Origin: Rikenellaceae bacterium
GTDB lineage: Bacteria > Bacteroidota > Bacteroidia > Bacteroidales > Rikenellaceae
DNA length: 5,007 nucleotides
Assembly (NCBI GenBank): GCA_031286025.1
Contig: JAITVB010000198.1
Span: 1 to 5,007, forward strand
Direction of reading: 5' to 3'
Below the pieces are notes generated by a model, which did no database searches, was not told the DNA's origin, and saw only the letters and a program-made list of their open reading frames with translations. The translations under genes were made by a program, and so were the position numbers. Numbering within the stretch: the first letter of the stretch is position 1; each line of letters starts with the position of its first letter. Positions 1 to 5,007 of the stretch are shown here, one piece after another.

Positions 1-226
1 CATATTCGGCCACCACGGCCGACACCCGCTCGAAAATATGCCGCAACTTTCCATAAGCGTCCTTATAGCCCTTCAACTCGATACACCCCACGACAATGCA
101 ACGCACCTCACGCCCCCGCACCTCGATCACCCCGTAACCGGTGATGTTCGTGCCGGGATCGATGCCCATGATGATCTTCGGGGCGGCATCGGCCGTCGCT
201 TTATTCTGTTTTTTCACGCAATTCAT
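1..226 (-). CDS. ruvC: Crossover junction endodeoxyribonuclease RuvC, N-terminal part (runs off the left edge)
   Basis: RuvC is the endonuclease that cuts Holliday junctions together with the RuvAB branch-migration motor at the end of homologous recombination. Only the first 75 codons lie in the window. The start of the RNase H-like fold is visible as IIMGIDPGTNITGYGVIEV at about residues 18-36. Asp23 in GIDPGT matches the first catalytic metal-binding aspartate (Asp7 in E. coli). The later KLRHIFERV stretch is typical of Bacteroidota RuvC. The other catalytic acidic residues lie beyond the edge. I chose the ATG at 226 because an in-frame TGA sits directly before it; a GTG at 217 (VKKQNK...) is the alternative, and an internal ATG at 170 would cut too close to the catalytic Asp. 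The start overlaps the end of lpxD by 26 bp (17 bp for the GTG start), which suggests translational coupling in a coaD-lpxD-ruvC unit. The family call is firm; the exact start is less so. Confidence 0.93.
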   Translation of the reverse strand, partial: MNCVKKQNKATADAAPKIIMGIDPGTNITGYGVIEVRGREVRCIVVGCIELKGYKDAYGKLRHIFERVSAVVAEY

Positions 227-1244
227 TCAATTCGCGTTCCACGCGGGCCAGCGTCAACCGCATCTCAGGCAGGCTCCTGAAAGCGATCGCCGCCCGTTGG
301 TATTCCCGCGCATCGTAAGCCGGCGCACCCATCAACCGCACGCCCTCTTTCTTGACCGTGTTGGCAATGCCCGACTGCGAAGCCACCTGCACCCCATCGG
401 CAATCATGATGTGCCCCGCCAGACCCACCTGGCCGCCGAACATGCACCGCGCGCCGACCTTCGTCGAACCGGCAATACCCGCCTGGGCCGCCACCACCGT
501 CGATTCGCCTACCTGCACATTGTGGCCGATCTGGATCAGGTTGTCGAGCTTCGTCCCGCGGCGGATGACGGTCGAACCCATCGTCGCCCGGTCGATGCAC
601 GTGTTGGCCCCCACTTCGACCCAGTCCTCGATCACCACGTTGCCGATCTGCGGAATCTTTTTGTAGGTGCCGTCGGCCTGCGGCGCAAAGCCAAAGCCGT
701 CACCACCGATCACCGTTCCGGCATGGATCGTCACGTTGTCGCCCAACACGCACTCTTCATAGATCTTTACACCGGGGTAGAGGGTCGCATTATCGCCGAT
801 CTTCACCCCGTCGCCCACGTAAACCTGTGGAAAAATCTGTGCATTCTTACCAATCGTCGCACCGGGGCTGATACAGGCAAATTCGCCCACGTAAGCCCCC
901 TCTCCCACCGTAGCCGACGGGGCGACGGCCGACTGCGGCGAAATACCGCTTTTACGGGGTTTGTTCGCCACATACAAGTCGAGCAGTCGGGCGAAAGCGG
1001 CATAAGCGTCCTCAACGCGGACCAATGTCGCACTGACGGGGTACTGTGCCGAAAAGTCCTTGTTCACCATCACAATGGTCGCCCGGCTGTCATAGATAAA
1101 ATGTTCGTATTTCGGGTTCGAGAGGAAAGCGAGCGCACCTTCGTGCCCTTCTTCGATCTTGGCGACCGTCCACACCTTAGCCTGGGGATTTCCCTCGACG
1201 GTGCCGCCGAGGAACGCCGCGATCATTTCAGCCGTAAATTCCAT
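201..1244 (-). CDS. lpxD: UDP-3-O-acylglucosamine N-acyltransferase LpxD
   Basis: LpxD transfers a 3-hydroxyacyl chain from acyl carrier protein to the 2-amino group of UDP-3-O-acylglucosamine, the third step of lipid A synthesis, in the cytoplasm. The protein is 347 residues, normal for the family. Residues 1-100 form the N-terminal uridine-binding domain (with FLSNPKY near 40-46). Residues about 103-300 form a left-handed parallel beta-helix of hexapeptide repeats (SAVAPSATVGEGAYVG and onward). The tail from about 310 is helical (PEMRLTLARVERELNELREK), as in the trimeric enzyme. The catalytic histidine is His241 in IQIGHNVQVG, equivalent to E. coli His239; GGDGFGFAP (180-188) and KIPQIG (196-201) are also conserved. 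The ATG at 1244 gives a full N-terminus (MEFTAEMIAAFLGG). The gene starts 17 bp after coaD and overlaps the ruvC start. It reads like a Bacteroidota LpxD, and it is not fused to FabZ or LpxC. Confidence 0.97.
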   Translation of the reverse strand: MEFTAEMIAAFLGGTVEGNPQAKVWTVAKIEEGHEGALAFLSNPKYEHFIYDSRATIVMVNKDFSAQYPVSATLVRVEDAYAAFARLLDLYVANKPRKSGISPQSAVAPSATVGEGAYVGEFACISPGATIGKNAQIFPQVYVGDGVKIGDNATLYPGVKIYEECVLGDNVTIHAGTVIGGDGFGFAPQADGTYKKIPQIGNVVIEDWVEVGANTCIDRATMGSTVIRRGTKLDNLIQIGHNVQVGESTVVAAQAGIAGSTKVGARCMFGGQVGLAGHIMIADGVQVASQSGIANTVKKEGVRLMGAPAYDAREYQRAAIAFRSLPEMRLTLARVERELNELREKTE

Positions 1245-1261
1245 GTTTTTCGAAAATTTCG

Positions 1262-1732
1262 TTATATATACTTTTTCAGGTCGATGCCCGGGGGCATAAA
1301 CGACGACACATCGCCGCCGAAAGCGATGATTTCACGCACGGAACTCGATGAAATGGCGACATACTCGGGCGGGGTGAAGAGCAACACCGTCGTCAACTCG
1401 GGATTAAGCGCCTGATTGAGCTGCATCATGTTGCGTTCGAACTCGAAGTCGACCGTGTTGCGCATGCCCCGCAGCAGGAAAGGCGTCCCGAGGCGGCGGG
1501 CCAGATCGGCCGTCAGCCCTTCGTAGGTGATCACCTCCACGCGCGGTTCGTCATGGTAAAGGTCTCTGATGAGCGCCACACGGTTTTCGGGCGTGAGCAG
1601 GCCCCGTTTTTCGACGTTGATGCCGATAGCCACGATCACCCGGTCGAACAGGGAAAGTCCTTGGTCAACAACCGATTTATGGCCCATCGTATAGGGGTCG
1701 AACGAGCCGGGAAATATCGCCGTCTTTTTCAT
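1262..1732 (-). CDS. coaD: Phosphopantetheine adenylyltransferase CoaD
   Basis: CoaD transfers AMP from ATP to 4'-phosphopantetheine to make dephospho-CoA, the penultimate step of coenzyme A synthesis, in the cytoplasm. It is a nucleotidyltransferase with a Rossmann-like fold, usually hexameric. The 156-residue product is the usual length (about 160). It shows IFPGSFDPYTMGH at residues 6-18, containing the TxGH nucleotide-binding signature with His18. It also has LLTPENRVALI at 45-55, LLRGMR at 86-91 and the ISSSSVR motif at 128-134, which corresponds to the ISSTxVR signature. The open frame runs upstream to an ATG at 1789, but the extra 19 residues (MMNKYSENL...) precede the family's normal N-terminus and lie in the AT-rich divergent spacer, so I chose the ATG at 1732 (MKKTAIFPGSFDP). 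It is probably the first gene of the leftward coaD-lpxD-ruvC unit, with 17 bp to lpxD. Its style is Bacteroidota-like. Confidence 0.96.
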   Translation of the reverse strand: MKKTAIFPGSFDPYTMGHKSVVDQGLSLFDRVIVAIGINVEKRGLLTPENRVALIRDLYHDEPRVEVITYEGLTADLARRLGTPFLLRGMRNTVDFEFERNMMQLNQALNPELTTVLLFTPPEYVAISSSSVREIIAFGGDVSSFMPPGIDLKKYI

Positions 1733-1752
1733 AAATCCGCGATTCAATCGAG

Positions 1753-1760
1753 TAAATATA
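1753..1760 (-). promoter_or_regulatory. Weak candidate -7 element for coaD-lpxD-ruvC
   Basis: Read leftward, this octamer is TATATTTA, seven of eight matches to the Bacteroidota sigma-ABfr -7 consensus TAnnTTTG. It would give a very short leader, roughly 15 nt, before the coaD ATG at 1732. The nearest leftward TTTG that could act as a -33 box (1790-1787) is about 26 nt away, longer than the usual spacing of about 19-20, so support is weak. The location upstream of the first gene of the run is its main argument. Confidence 0.22.
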
Positions 1761-1773
1761 GGTAAATTTTCGC

Positions 1774-1781
1774 TATATTTG
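1774..1781 (+). promoter_or_regulatory. Candidate Bacteroidota -7 promoter element for the thioesterase gene
   Basis: The octamer TATATTTG is an exact match to the -7 consensus TAnnTTTG of the Bacteroidota primary sigma factor. It lies in the AT-rich 111-bp divergent spacer and points toward the thioesterase gene, whose ATG at 1844 would have a leader of roughly 55-60 nt. I see no clear TTG/TTTG -33 box at the usual distance upstream, though -33 boxes are often poorly conserved. It is a plausible promoter, not a proven one. Confidence 0.4.
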
Positions 1782-1843
1782 TTCATCAAAGCAAAATCCC
1801 GTGTACCGGAAGGCGCTTTTCACTTGTTTAACCGACGATTCTT

Positions 1844-2254
1844 ATGCTGACATACGACCACAAGATCCGGGTGCGCTACTCGGAAGTAGACCGGATGGGC
1901 TTTTTATATCACGCGCATTATGTGGATTATTATGATGTGGCAAGAACCGAGGCGCTGCGCATGTTGGGCACGAGCAATTACGACCTTGAGGCGACAGGTT
2001 GTATGCTGCCTGTGCTCGAAGTGGTTTCGAATTATAAAAAACCGGCGCATTATGACGATCTGCTCACCGTGCGGGTGCGGGTGGAAGAGTTGCCTGTGGT
2101 GAGGATGGTGTTTCGCTATGAGGTATTTCGGGAGAATGGCGAGTTGATCAATACCGGGCGGGTGACGTTGGCTTTTATGCGATCCGACTCAAAACGCGCC
2201 TGCCGGGCGCCGGAGCAACTGCTGAAGTACCTGCGACCATATTTCCCGAAATAG
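1844..2254 (+). CDS. YbgC/FadM-like acyl-CoA thioesterase (4HBT hot-dog family)
   Basis: This 136-residue protein is a single hot-dog domain of the 4-hydroxybenzoyl-CoA thioesterase type, which hydrolyses acyl-CoA thioesters to free acid and CoA in the cytoplasm. Residues 9-36 carry the family signature: RVRYSEVDRMG, then FLYHAHYVDYYDVARTEALR. Asp16 sits at the usual catalytic aspartate position, and His23 falls in the conserved YHxxY stretch. The rest (VVSNYKKPAHYDDLLTVRV, LINTGRVTLAFM) fits the beta-sheet and the YxxPa..gd pattern of YbgC-like enzymes. The length is normal and the ATG at 1844 gives a complete N-terminus. It is the only plus-strand gene here, divergent from coaD and convergent with lpxB, so it is probably transcribed alone. 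The natural acyl-CoA cannot be told from sequence. The symbol ybgC is not assigned because orthology to the Tol-Pal-linked protein is not shown: no tol or pal genes are present. Confidence 0.88.
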   Translation: MLTYDHKIRVRYSEVDRMGFLYHAHYVDYYDVARTEALRMLGTSNYDLEATGCMLPVLEVVSNYKKPAHYDDLLTVRVRVEELPVVRMVFRYEVFRENGELINTGRVTLAFMRSDSKRACRAPEQLLKYLRPYFPK

Positions 2255-2295
2255 TCACAAAAAACATCTTCGCATCACACCGGCCCGATTCTCTG

Positions 2296-2319
2296 AAAAT
2301 GAAACGGAATCTATTTCCG
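2296..2319 (-). terminator. Possible weak intrinsic terminator after lpxB
   Basis: The 95-bp convergent gap between the thioesterase and lpxB contains a short perfect inverted repeat, CGGAA (2305-2309) and TTCCG (2315-2319), with a 5-nt loop. Read leftward from lpxB, it is followed at once by a T-rich stretch, TTTCATTTTC. It would lie about 30 nt past the lpxB stop. The stem is only 5 bp and the T tract is interrupted, so it may be only a weak terminator or chance. Nothing equally good ends the thioesterase transcript on the plus strand. Confidence 0.3.
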
Positions 2320-2349
2320 ACGCCGTTCTATGAGAAGACACGGTGCTCG

Positions 2350-3510
2350 TTATTTTTTTCCATGGGCAGCAACGGCTTCGATCACGATCCGGGCCGCACG
2401 GTCCGAAGGCAGGATGCCGGGCAGACGCAGGCGACCCAACATTTCACGCGCTTCAGCCACTTGGGCGCGGGCCGCTTCGGGGGCGAACAACAGACGGAGG
2501 GCACATTCAGCGATCGGACCGGGTCGGCAATTATAAAGCACATACTCGGGTATGATCTCGCGATCGGCCTGCAGGTTCAACAGGTTGGCAAAGCGGATCC
2601 TGATCGCCGTCCGTACCATAAAATCAGTTAGCGCGTTGAAGCGGTAAGCAATCAGGTGAGGCACGCCCAAGGCCGCCAGTTCGAGCGACACGGTGCCCGA
2701 TTTGGCCAAGGCTATTTCACTGATTGTAAATGATTTATAACGCATCGCACGGCCCGTCACCACCCGCACCGGAATGTCGCTGTCGGCAAAGAATCGTTTG
2801 ACGCGCCCCTCGACGCCGGGCACTGTGGGAATTATCACAGAAAAACCGCCGTAGCGAGCGCGGATCGCTTCGAGCGATTTCTTGAAAATCGGCATCAGCC
2901 GGGACACCTCGCTGCGGCGGCTGCCGGGTAGCACACAAATCACGGTTTCGCCGGGGGCGAGGCCTAATTCACTGCGAACGGACGCAGCGTTATATTCGAC
3001 CGCGGCCATGCGTTCGACCACCGGATGGCCCACAAAATCACACCGGAGGCCATATTTCTCGAAAAACCGGCTTTCATCGGGCAGCAGCGTCATCAGGCGG
3101 TCGACCAGGTGGGCGACGTTCTTGGCACGCCCTTTTTTCCATGCCCACACCTGCGGGGCGACGTAGTGGACGACCGGAAATTTTATATCCCGTTTACGCA
3201 GTTTAGCGACCAATTGGCTGACGAATCCCCAACTGTCGACCGTTACCAACACATCGGGCTGCCAGGCGGCGATATCGTCAGCCGTCTGACGGATACGCCG
3301 CAAGATGCGGCGCAGGTTGGGCAACACCTCGAAAACACCCATGACGGAAATTTCTTCGATATCGAACAGACTCTGCAGGCCGCGCTCGGCCATGCTCTCT
3401 CCCCCCACCCCACGGAATTCGACCGACGGATCGGCGCGGCGCAAGGCGTCGATCAATCCCGAGGCAAGCAAGTCGCCCGAAGGCTCTCCGGCAACAAGAT
3501 AGACTTTCAT
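2350..3510 (-). CDS. lpxB: Lipid-A-disaccharide synthase LpxB
   Basis: LpxB is a peripheral membrane glycosyltransferase (GT19, GT-B fold). It joins lipid X (2,3-diacylglucosamine-1-phosphate) to UDP-2,3-diacylglucosamine, forming the beta-1,6 disaccharide of lipid A and releasing UDP. The 386-residue product has the normal length. The N-terminal half shows VAGEPSGD at 6-13 (Glu9 and Asp13 conserved), VDSWGF at 91-96 (Asp92 at the position of the essential E. coli IDAPDF aspartate) and HYVAPQVWAWKKGRAK at 115-130, then DFVGHPVVER at 158-167. The C-terminal half carries LPGSRRSEV at 194-202, AKSGTVSLELA at 269-279 and NLQADREIIPE at 312-322 for UDP binding. The start at 3510 lies 13 bp after lpxI, which makes lipid X, so product and substrate are adjacent. 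The motifs look more alphaproteobacterial than Bacteroides-like (which I recall as YYISPKIWAWKESR), hinting at gene transfer. Confidence 0.96.
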   Translation of the reverse strand: MKVYLVAGEPSGDLLASGLIDALRRADPSVEFRGVGGESMAERGLQSLFDIEEISVMGVFEVLPNLRRILRRIRQTADDIAAWQPDVLVTVDSWGFVSQLVAKLRKRDIKFPVVHYVAPQVWAWKKGRAKNVAHLVDRLMTLLPDESRFFEKYGLRCDFVGHPVVERMAAVEYNAASVRSELGLAPGETVICVLPGSRRSEVSRLMPIFKKSLEAIRARYGGFSVIIPTVPGVEGRVKRFFADSDIPVRVVTGRAMRYKSFTISEIALAKSGTVSLELAALGVPHLIAYRFNALTDFMVRTAIRIRFANLLNLQADREIIPEYVLYNCRPGPIAECALRLLFAPEAARAQVAEAREMLGRLRLPGILPSDRAARIVIEAVAAHGKK

Positions 3511-3523
3511 TTCCCGCCGAAGG

Positions 3524-4348
3524 TCAGTCCACTTTCAAACCAATAATAAAGATGCCCAATTCGTTAGCGCGGTCGATCGTTCCCTGACGTTCGATCACCA
3601 GAATGCCGCCCGACTCGACGGCGATGCCGCCGATGCCGTACGCTTTGAGCTTTTCGATCGTGCGGACGCCGATCGCGGGCATATCGGTGCGGGTATCCTG
3701 TCCCGGCTTTTTGATCTTGACCATCACGGGAGCCTTGCCCTCCTTGTGGACAACAGCGGCGCGTTCGAGCATCATGTCGGTGCCCTCGGCCGCTTCGACG
3801 GCCAGTACCATACCTTCCTGCACAACCACGGCCTGACCCACGTCGACCGCACCGAGCGCCTTGGCCACCTCGATCCCGCGACGGATATCGTCCATGTCCT
3901 CCTTTGAGGGTTTAACACGACCATAAATCCCTTCGTAGAACATCATCTCGGGCACCACGTCCTCGATGCCCCGTACCCGGAAACCGCGGCTTTCGAGCTC
4001 GGCGATCACGGCACGAAACAGCCTGTCGTCGCCCAGATGCCTCATGGCCATCTTAGCCAAGATTTTCGCCCCCTCCCAGTCGGGGATCAACTCCTTGAAC
4101 GAGGGGCGTTTGATCCCGCCTGACATCACGATGTCATGCGCGTCGTTCTCGTTGAAAAATTTCAACACCTTTCCCACTTCACCCATCTTGGCCATGATGT
4201 GGGGGACGTCCGCGTAGTCTTCCTCGCGGGCAAAGGGGATGAGCCCCACCGCAAACACCTCGACGCCTTTGGCCCGGCAACTCTTGATAATTTCGAGGGG
4301 CATCACCCCGTTGCCGGCAACCAACGCCACTTTTTTGATCTCTTCCAT
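3524..4348 (-). CDS. lpxI: UDP-2,3-diacylglucosamine diphosphatase LpxI (DUF1009 family)
   Basis: LpxI hydrolyses UDP-2,3-diacylglucosamine to lipid X and UMP, the fourth lipid A step, replacing the unrelated LpxH in bacteria that lack it. The 274-residue product matches the family length (Caulobacter LpxI is about 280). The N-terminal part begins KKVALVAGNGVMPLEII (5-21), and MSGGIKRPSF spans 75-84. HLGDDRLFRAVIAELESRGF (104-123) is a hallmark of the family. The C-terminal catalytic domain has GQAVVVQEGMVLAVEAAEGTD (171-191) and QDTRTDMPAIG (217-227), which should hold the counterpart of Caulobacter catalytic Asp225 (Asp218 or Asp222 here). The reading frame is open further upstream, but the ATG at 4348 puts the family's usual N-terminus at residue 1; a TTG at 4384 would add 12 unremarkable residues. 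It sits 13 bp before lpxB, the enzyme that consumes its product. Confidence 0.93.
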   Translation of the reverse strand: MEEIKKVALVAGNGVMPLEIIKSCRAKGVEVFAVGLIPFAREEDYADVPHIMAKMGEVGKVLKFFNENDAHDIVMSGGIKRPSFKELIPDWEGAKILAKMAMRHLGDDRLFRAVIAELESRGFRVRGIEDVVPEMMFYEGIYGRVKPSKEDMDDIRRGIEVAKALGAVDVGQAVVVQEGMVLAVEAAEGTDMMLERAAVVHKEGKAPVMVKIKKPGQDTRTDMPAIGVRTIEKLKAYGIGGIAVESGGILVIERQGTIDRANELGIFIIGLKVD

Positions 4349-4399
4349 CTTTGGTGAAATTTTTTGAGACAAAGTCAATTGCAATCGAGTTATCCGGCG

Positions 4400-4507
4400 C
4401 TATGCGAGTCTGCAAAACCGAACTGCGCTCTTGGCAGACAAAGGCAAACCGCGGCCCGTCGAGCCAACCGCCGGCGCGGCAAACAGCAAAAGAATCACTT
4501 TTTTCAT
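4400..4507 (-). CDS. Possible 35-residue peptide with signal-like N-terminus, in frame with lpxI
   Basis: Within the 177-bp spacer between gltX and lpxI there is a short ATG-to-TAG frame of 36 codons. It starts MKKVILLLFAAPAVGS, which has the lysines, hydrophobic core and small residues of a signal peptide, then continues for about 20 residues without recognisable features. The ATG is 18 nt past the gltX stop, so it could be translated from a shared transcript. The frame is the same as that of lpxI: after the TAG at 4402-4400 it stays open through to the lpxI ATG. It could be a real small exported peptide, the decayed start of a lost secreted protein, a leader peptide, or chance. No family is recognised. 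Confidence 0.25.
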   Translation of the reverse strand: MKKVILLLFAAPAVGSTGRGLPLSAKSAVRFCRLA

Positions 4508-4525
4508 ACTTCTTTTGTGTTTGAG

Positions 4526-5007
4526 TTACAACCTTTGCAACGCCCGGTCGATGCGGCGGAGGGTCTCCGTCCGGCCGATCACGGCGCAGATCTCGAACAT
4601 ACTCGGCCCCATACCGACGCCAACAAGGGCCAATCGAAAAGCATTCATCACCTGCCCCATCGGGTATTCGCGGGCCACGATCCAATCATGCACGGTCTTT
4701 TCAGCGTTTTCCACCGAGAAGTTTTCGATGTTGGCCAACACGTCGCGCAGGGCGACGATCCGCTCCTTGTTTTCTGGTTTCCAGAATTTTTCGGCAGCTT
4801 TTCGATCATAGGTTTCCGGAGCTTCGAAGAAGTAAGCGGACAGATCCCAAAAATCACTGACAAACGTCGCGCGTTCTTTGATCAGGCCGCAGACCCTGGC
4901 CACAGTGGCAGGATCTGCCCGGATTCCTTTGGCTTCGAGGATCGGCAGATAGAGTTTCGCCAACTCTTCTTCTGATTTCAGCCGCAGGTAGTGGGCGTTA
5001 AACCAAC
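4526..5007 (-). CDS. gltX: Glutamate--tRNA ligase GltX, C-terminal part (enters from the right edge)
   Basis: GltX charges tRNA-Glu with glutamate in the cytoplasm. Only the last 159 complete codons are in the window, so the Rossmann fold and the HIGH and KMSKS-type motifs are not seen. The visible part starts at WFNAHYLRLKSEEELAKLY, the stretch that follows the catalytic core in class I GluRS, and covers the helical anticodon-binding domain. Recognisable family segments are LIKERATFVSDFWDLSAYFF, the EKTVHDWI segment and GQVMNAFRLALVGVGMGPSMFEICAVIGRTET near the C-terminus. These read like Bacteroidota GltX rather than GlnRS. The stop is at 4528-4526. Downstream on the same strand lie the small ORF and lpxI-lpxB with no clear terminator between, so cotranscription is possible. 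Confidence 0.95.
   Translation of the reverse strand, partial: WFNAHYLRLKSEEELAKLYLPILEAKGIRADPATVARVCGLIKERATFVSDFWDLSAYFFEAPETYDRKAAEKFWKPENKERIVALRDVLANIENFSVENAEKTVHDWIVAREYPMGQVMNAFRLALVGVGMGPSMFEICAVIGRTETLRRIDRALQRL

Noticed and set aside
1245..1261. Small palindrome CGAAATTTTCG (minus strand) between coaD and lpxD
   Set aside because: The 5-bp arms have a single central base, so no hairpin can form, and it is an AT-rich 17-bp gap where such a match is likely by chance.
141..1415. Long 424-codon open frame on the plus strand opposite lpxD and part of coaD
   Set aside because: Its translation is rich in Arg and His with no recognisable domain, and it lies fully antisense to two confidently identified genes. 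It is a GC-rich shadow frame.
2255..2349. Possible extended stem TTCTC...AACGG / CCGTT...GAGAA in the convergent gap
   Set aside because: The two paired segments are separated by unequal internal loops (9 and 4 nt) and a large apical loop; not convincing as a bidirectional terminator beyond the small CGGAA/TTCCG hairpin.
4370..4377. TGACTTTG on the minus strand, a possible -7 element just upstream of lpxI
   Set aside because: It lacks the A at the second consensus position and has no -33 box at suitable spacing; too weak to list as a promoter.
4179..4685. 168-codon minus-strand frame spanning gltX end, spacer and lpxI start
   Set aside because: It overlaps two genuine genes in another frame. 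I checked whether its spacer part could continue the signal-like mini-ORF by a frameshift; it gives no recognisable protein.
4364..4975. 203-codon plus-strand open frame opposite gltX
   Set aside because: It is antisense to the gltX C-terminal domain and the spacer, with no family resemblance; a shadow.

Overview
The window looks like ordinary chromosome from a GC-rich member of the Bacteroidota; a Rikenellaceae/Alistipes-type gut organism is the best guess. The RuvC N-terminus, LpxD, CoaD and GltX C-terminus all read like Bacteroidota orthologues. Examples are the RuvC stretch around KLRHIFERV, GANTCIDRATMGST in LpxD, a CoaD ending of the SSSSVREIIAFGGDVSSFMPPG type, and NAFRLALVG in GltX. 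The assignment comes from remembered family patterns, not from a search.

Layout by region. (1) Bases 1-1732, minus strand: a tight run read coaD -> lpxD -> ruvC. There are 17 bp between coaD and lpxD, lpxD overlaps the ruvC start, and ruvC runs off the left edge. (2) Bases 1733-1843: a 111-bp divergent intergenic region with a Bacteroidota-style -7 element facing right. (3) Bases 1844-2254, plus strand: a single-domain hot-dog acyl-CoA thioesterase, the only plus-strand gene. (4) Bases 2255-2349: a convergent gap with a small hairpin. (5) Bases 2350-5007, minus strand: gltX (C-terminal part only, entering from the right edge), a 177-bp spacer holding a possible 35-residue peptide ORF, then lpxI -> lpxB with 13 bp between them.

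Three genes serve lipid A assembly: LpxD adds the second acyl chain (N-acylation), LpxI makes lipid X from UDP-diacylglucosamine, and LpxB condenses lipid X with UDP-diacylglucosamine into the disaccharide. CoaD makes dephospho-CoA for acyl metabolism, and the thioesterase may act on acyl-CoA. RuvC (Holliday junction resolution) and GltX (glutamyl-tRNA synthesis) are housekeeping neighbours with no evident link to lipid A.

The most interesting point is the lpxI-lpxB pair. It uses LpxI instead of the LpxH expected in many Bacteroidota, and its LpxB carries motifs that remind me of alphaproteobacterial or rickettsial LpxB. This suggests gene transfer or replacement of that part of the pathway. 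I see no transfer scars, mobile elements, tRNA or rRNA genes, CRISPR arrays or undescribed defence or biosynthetic system here.
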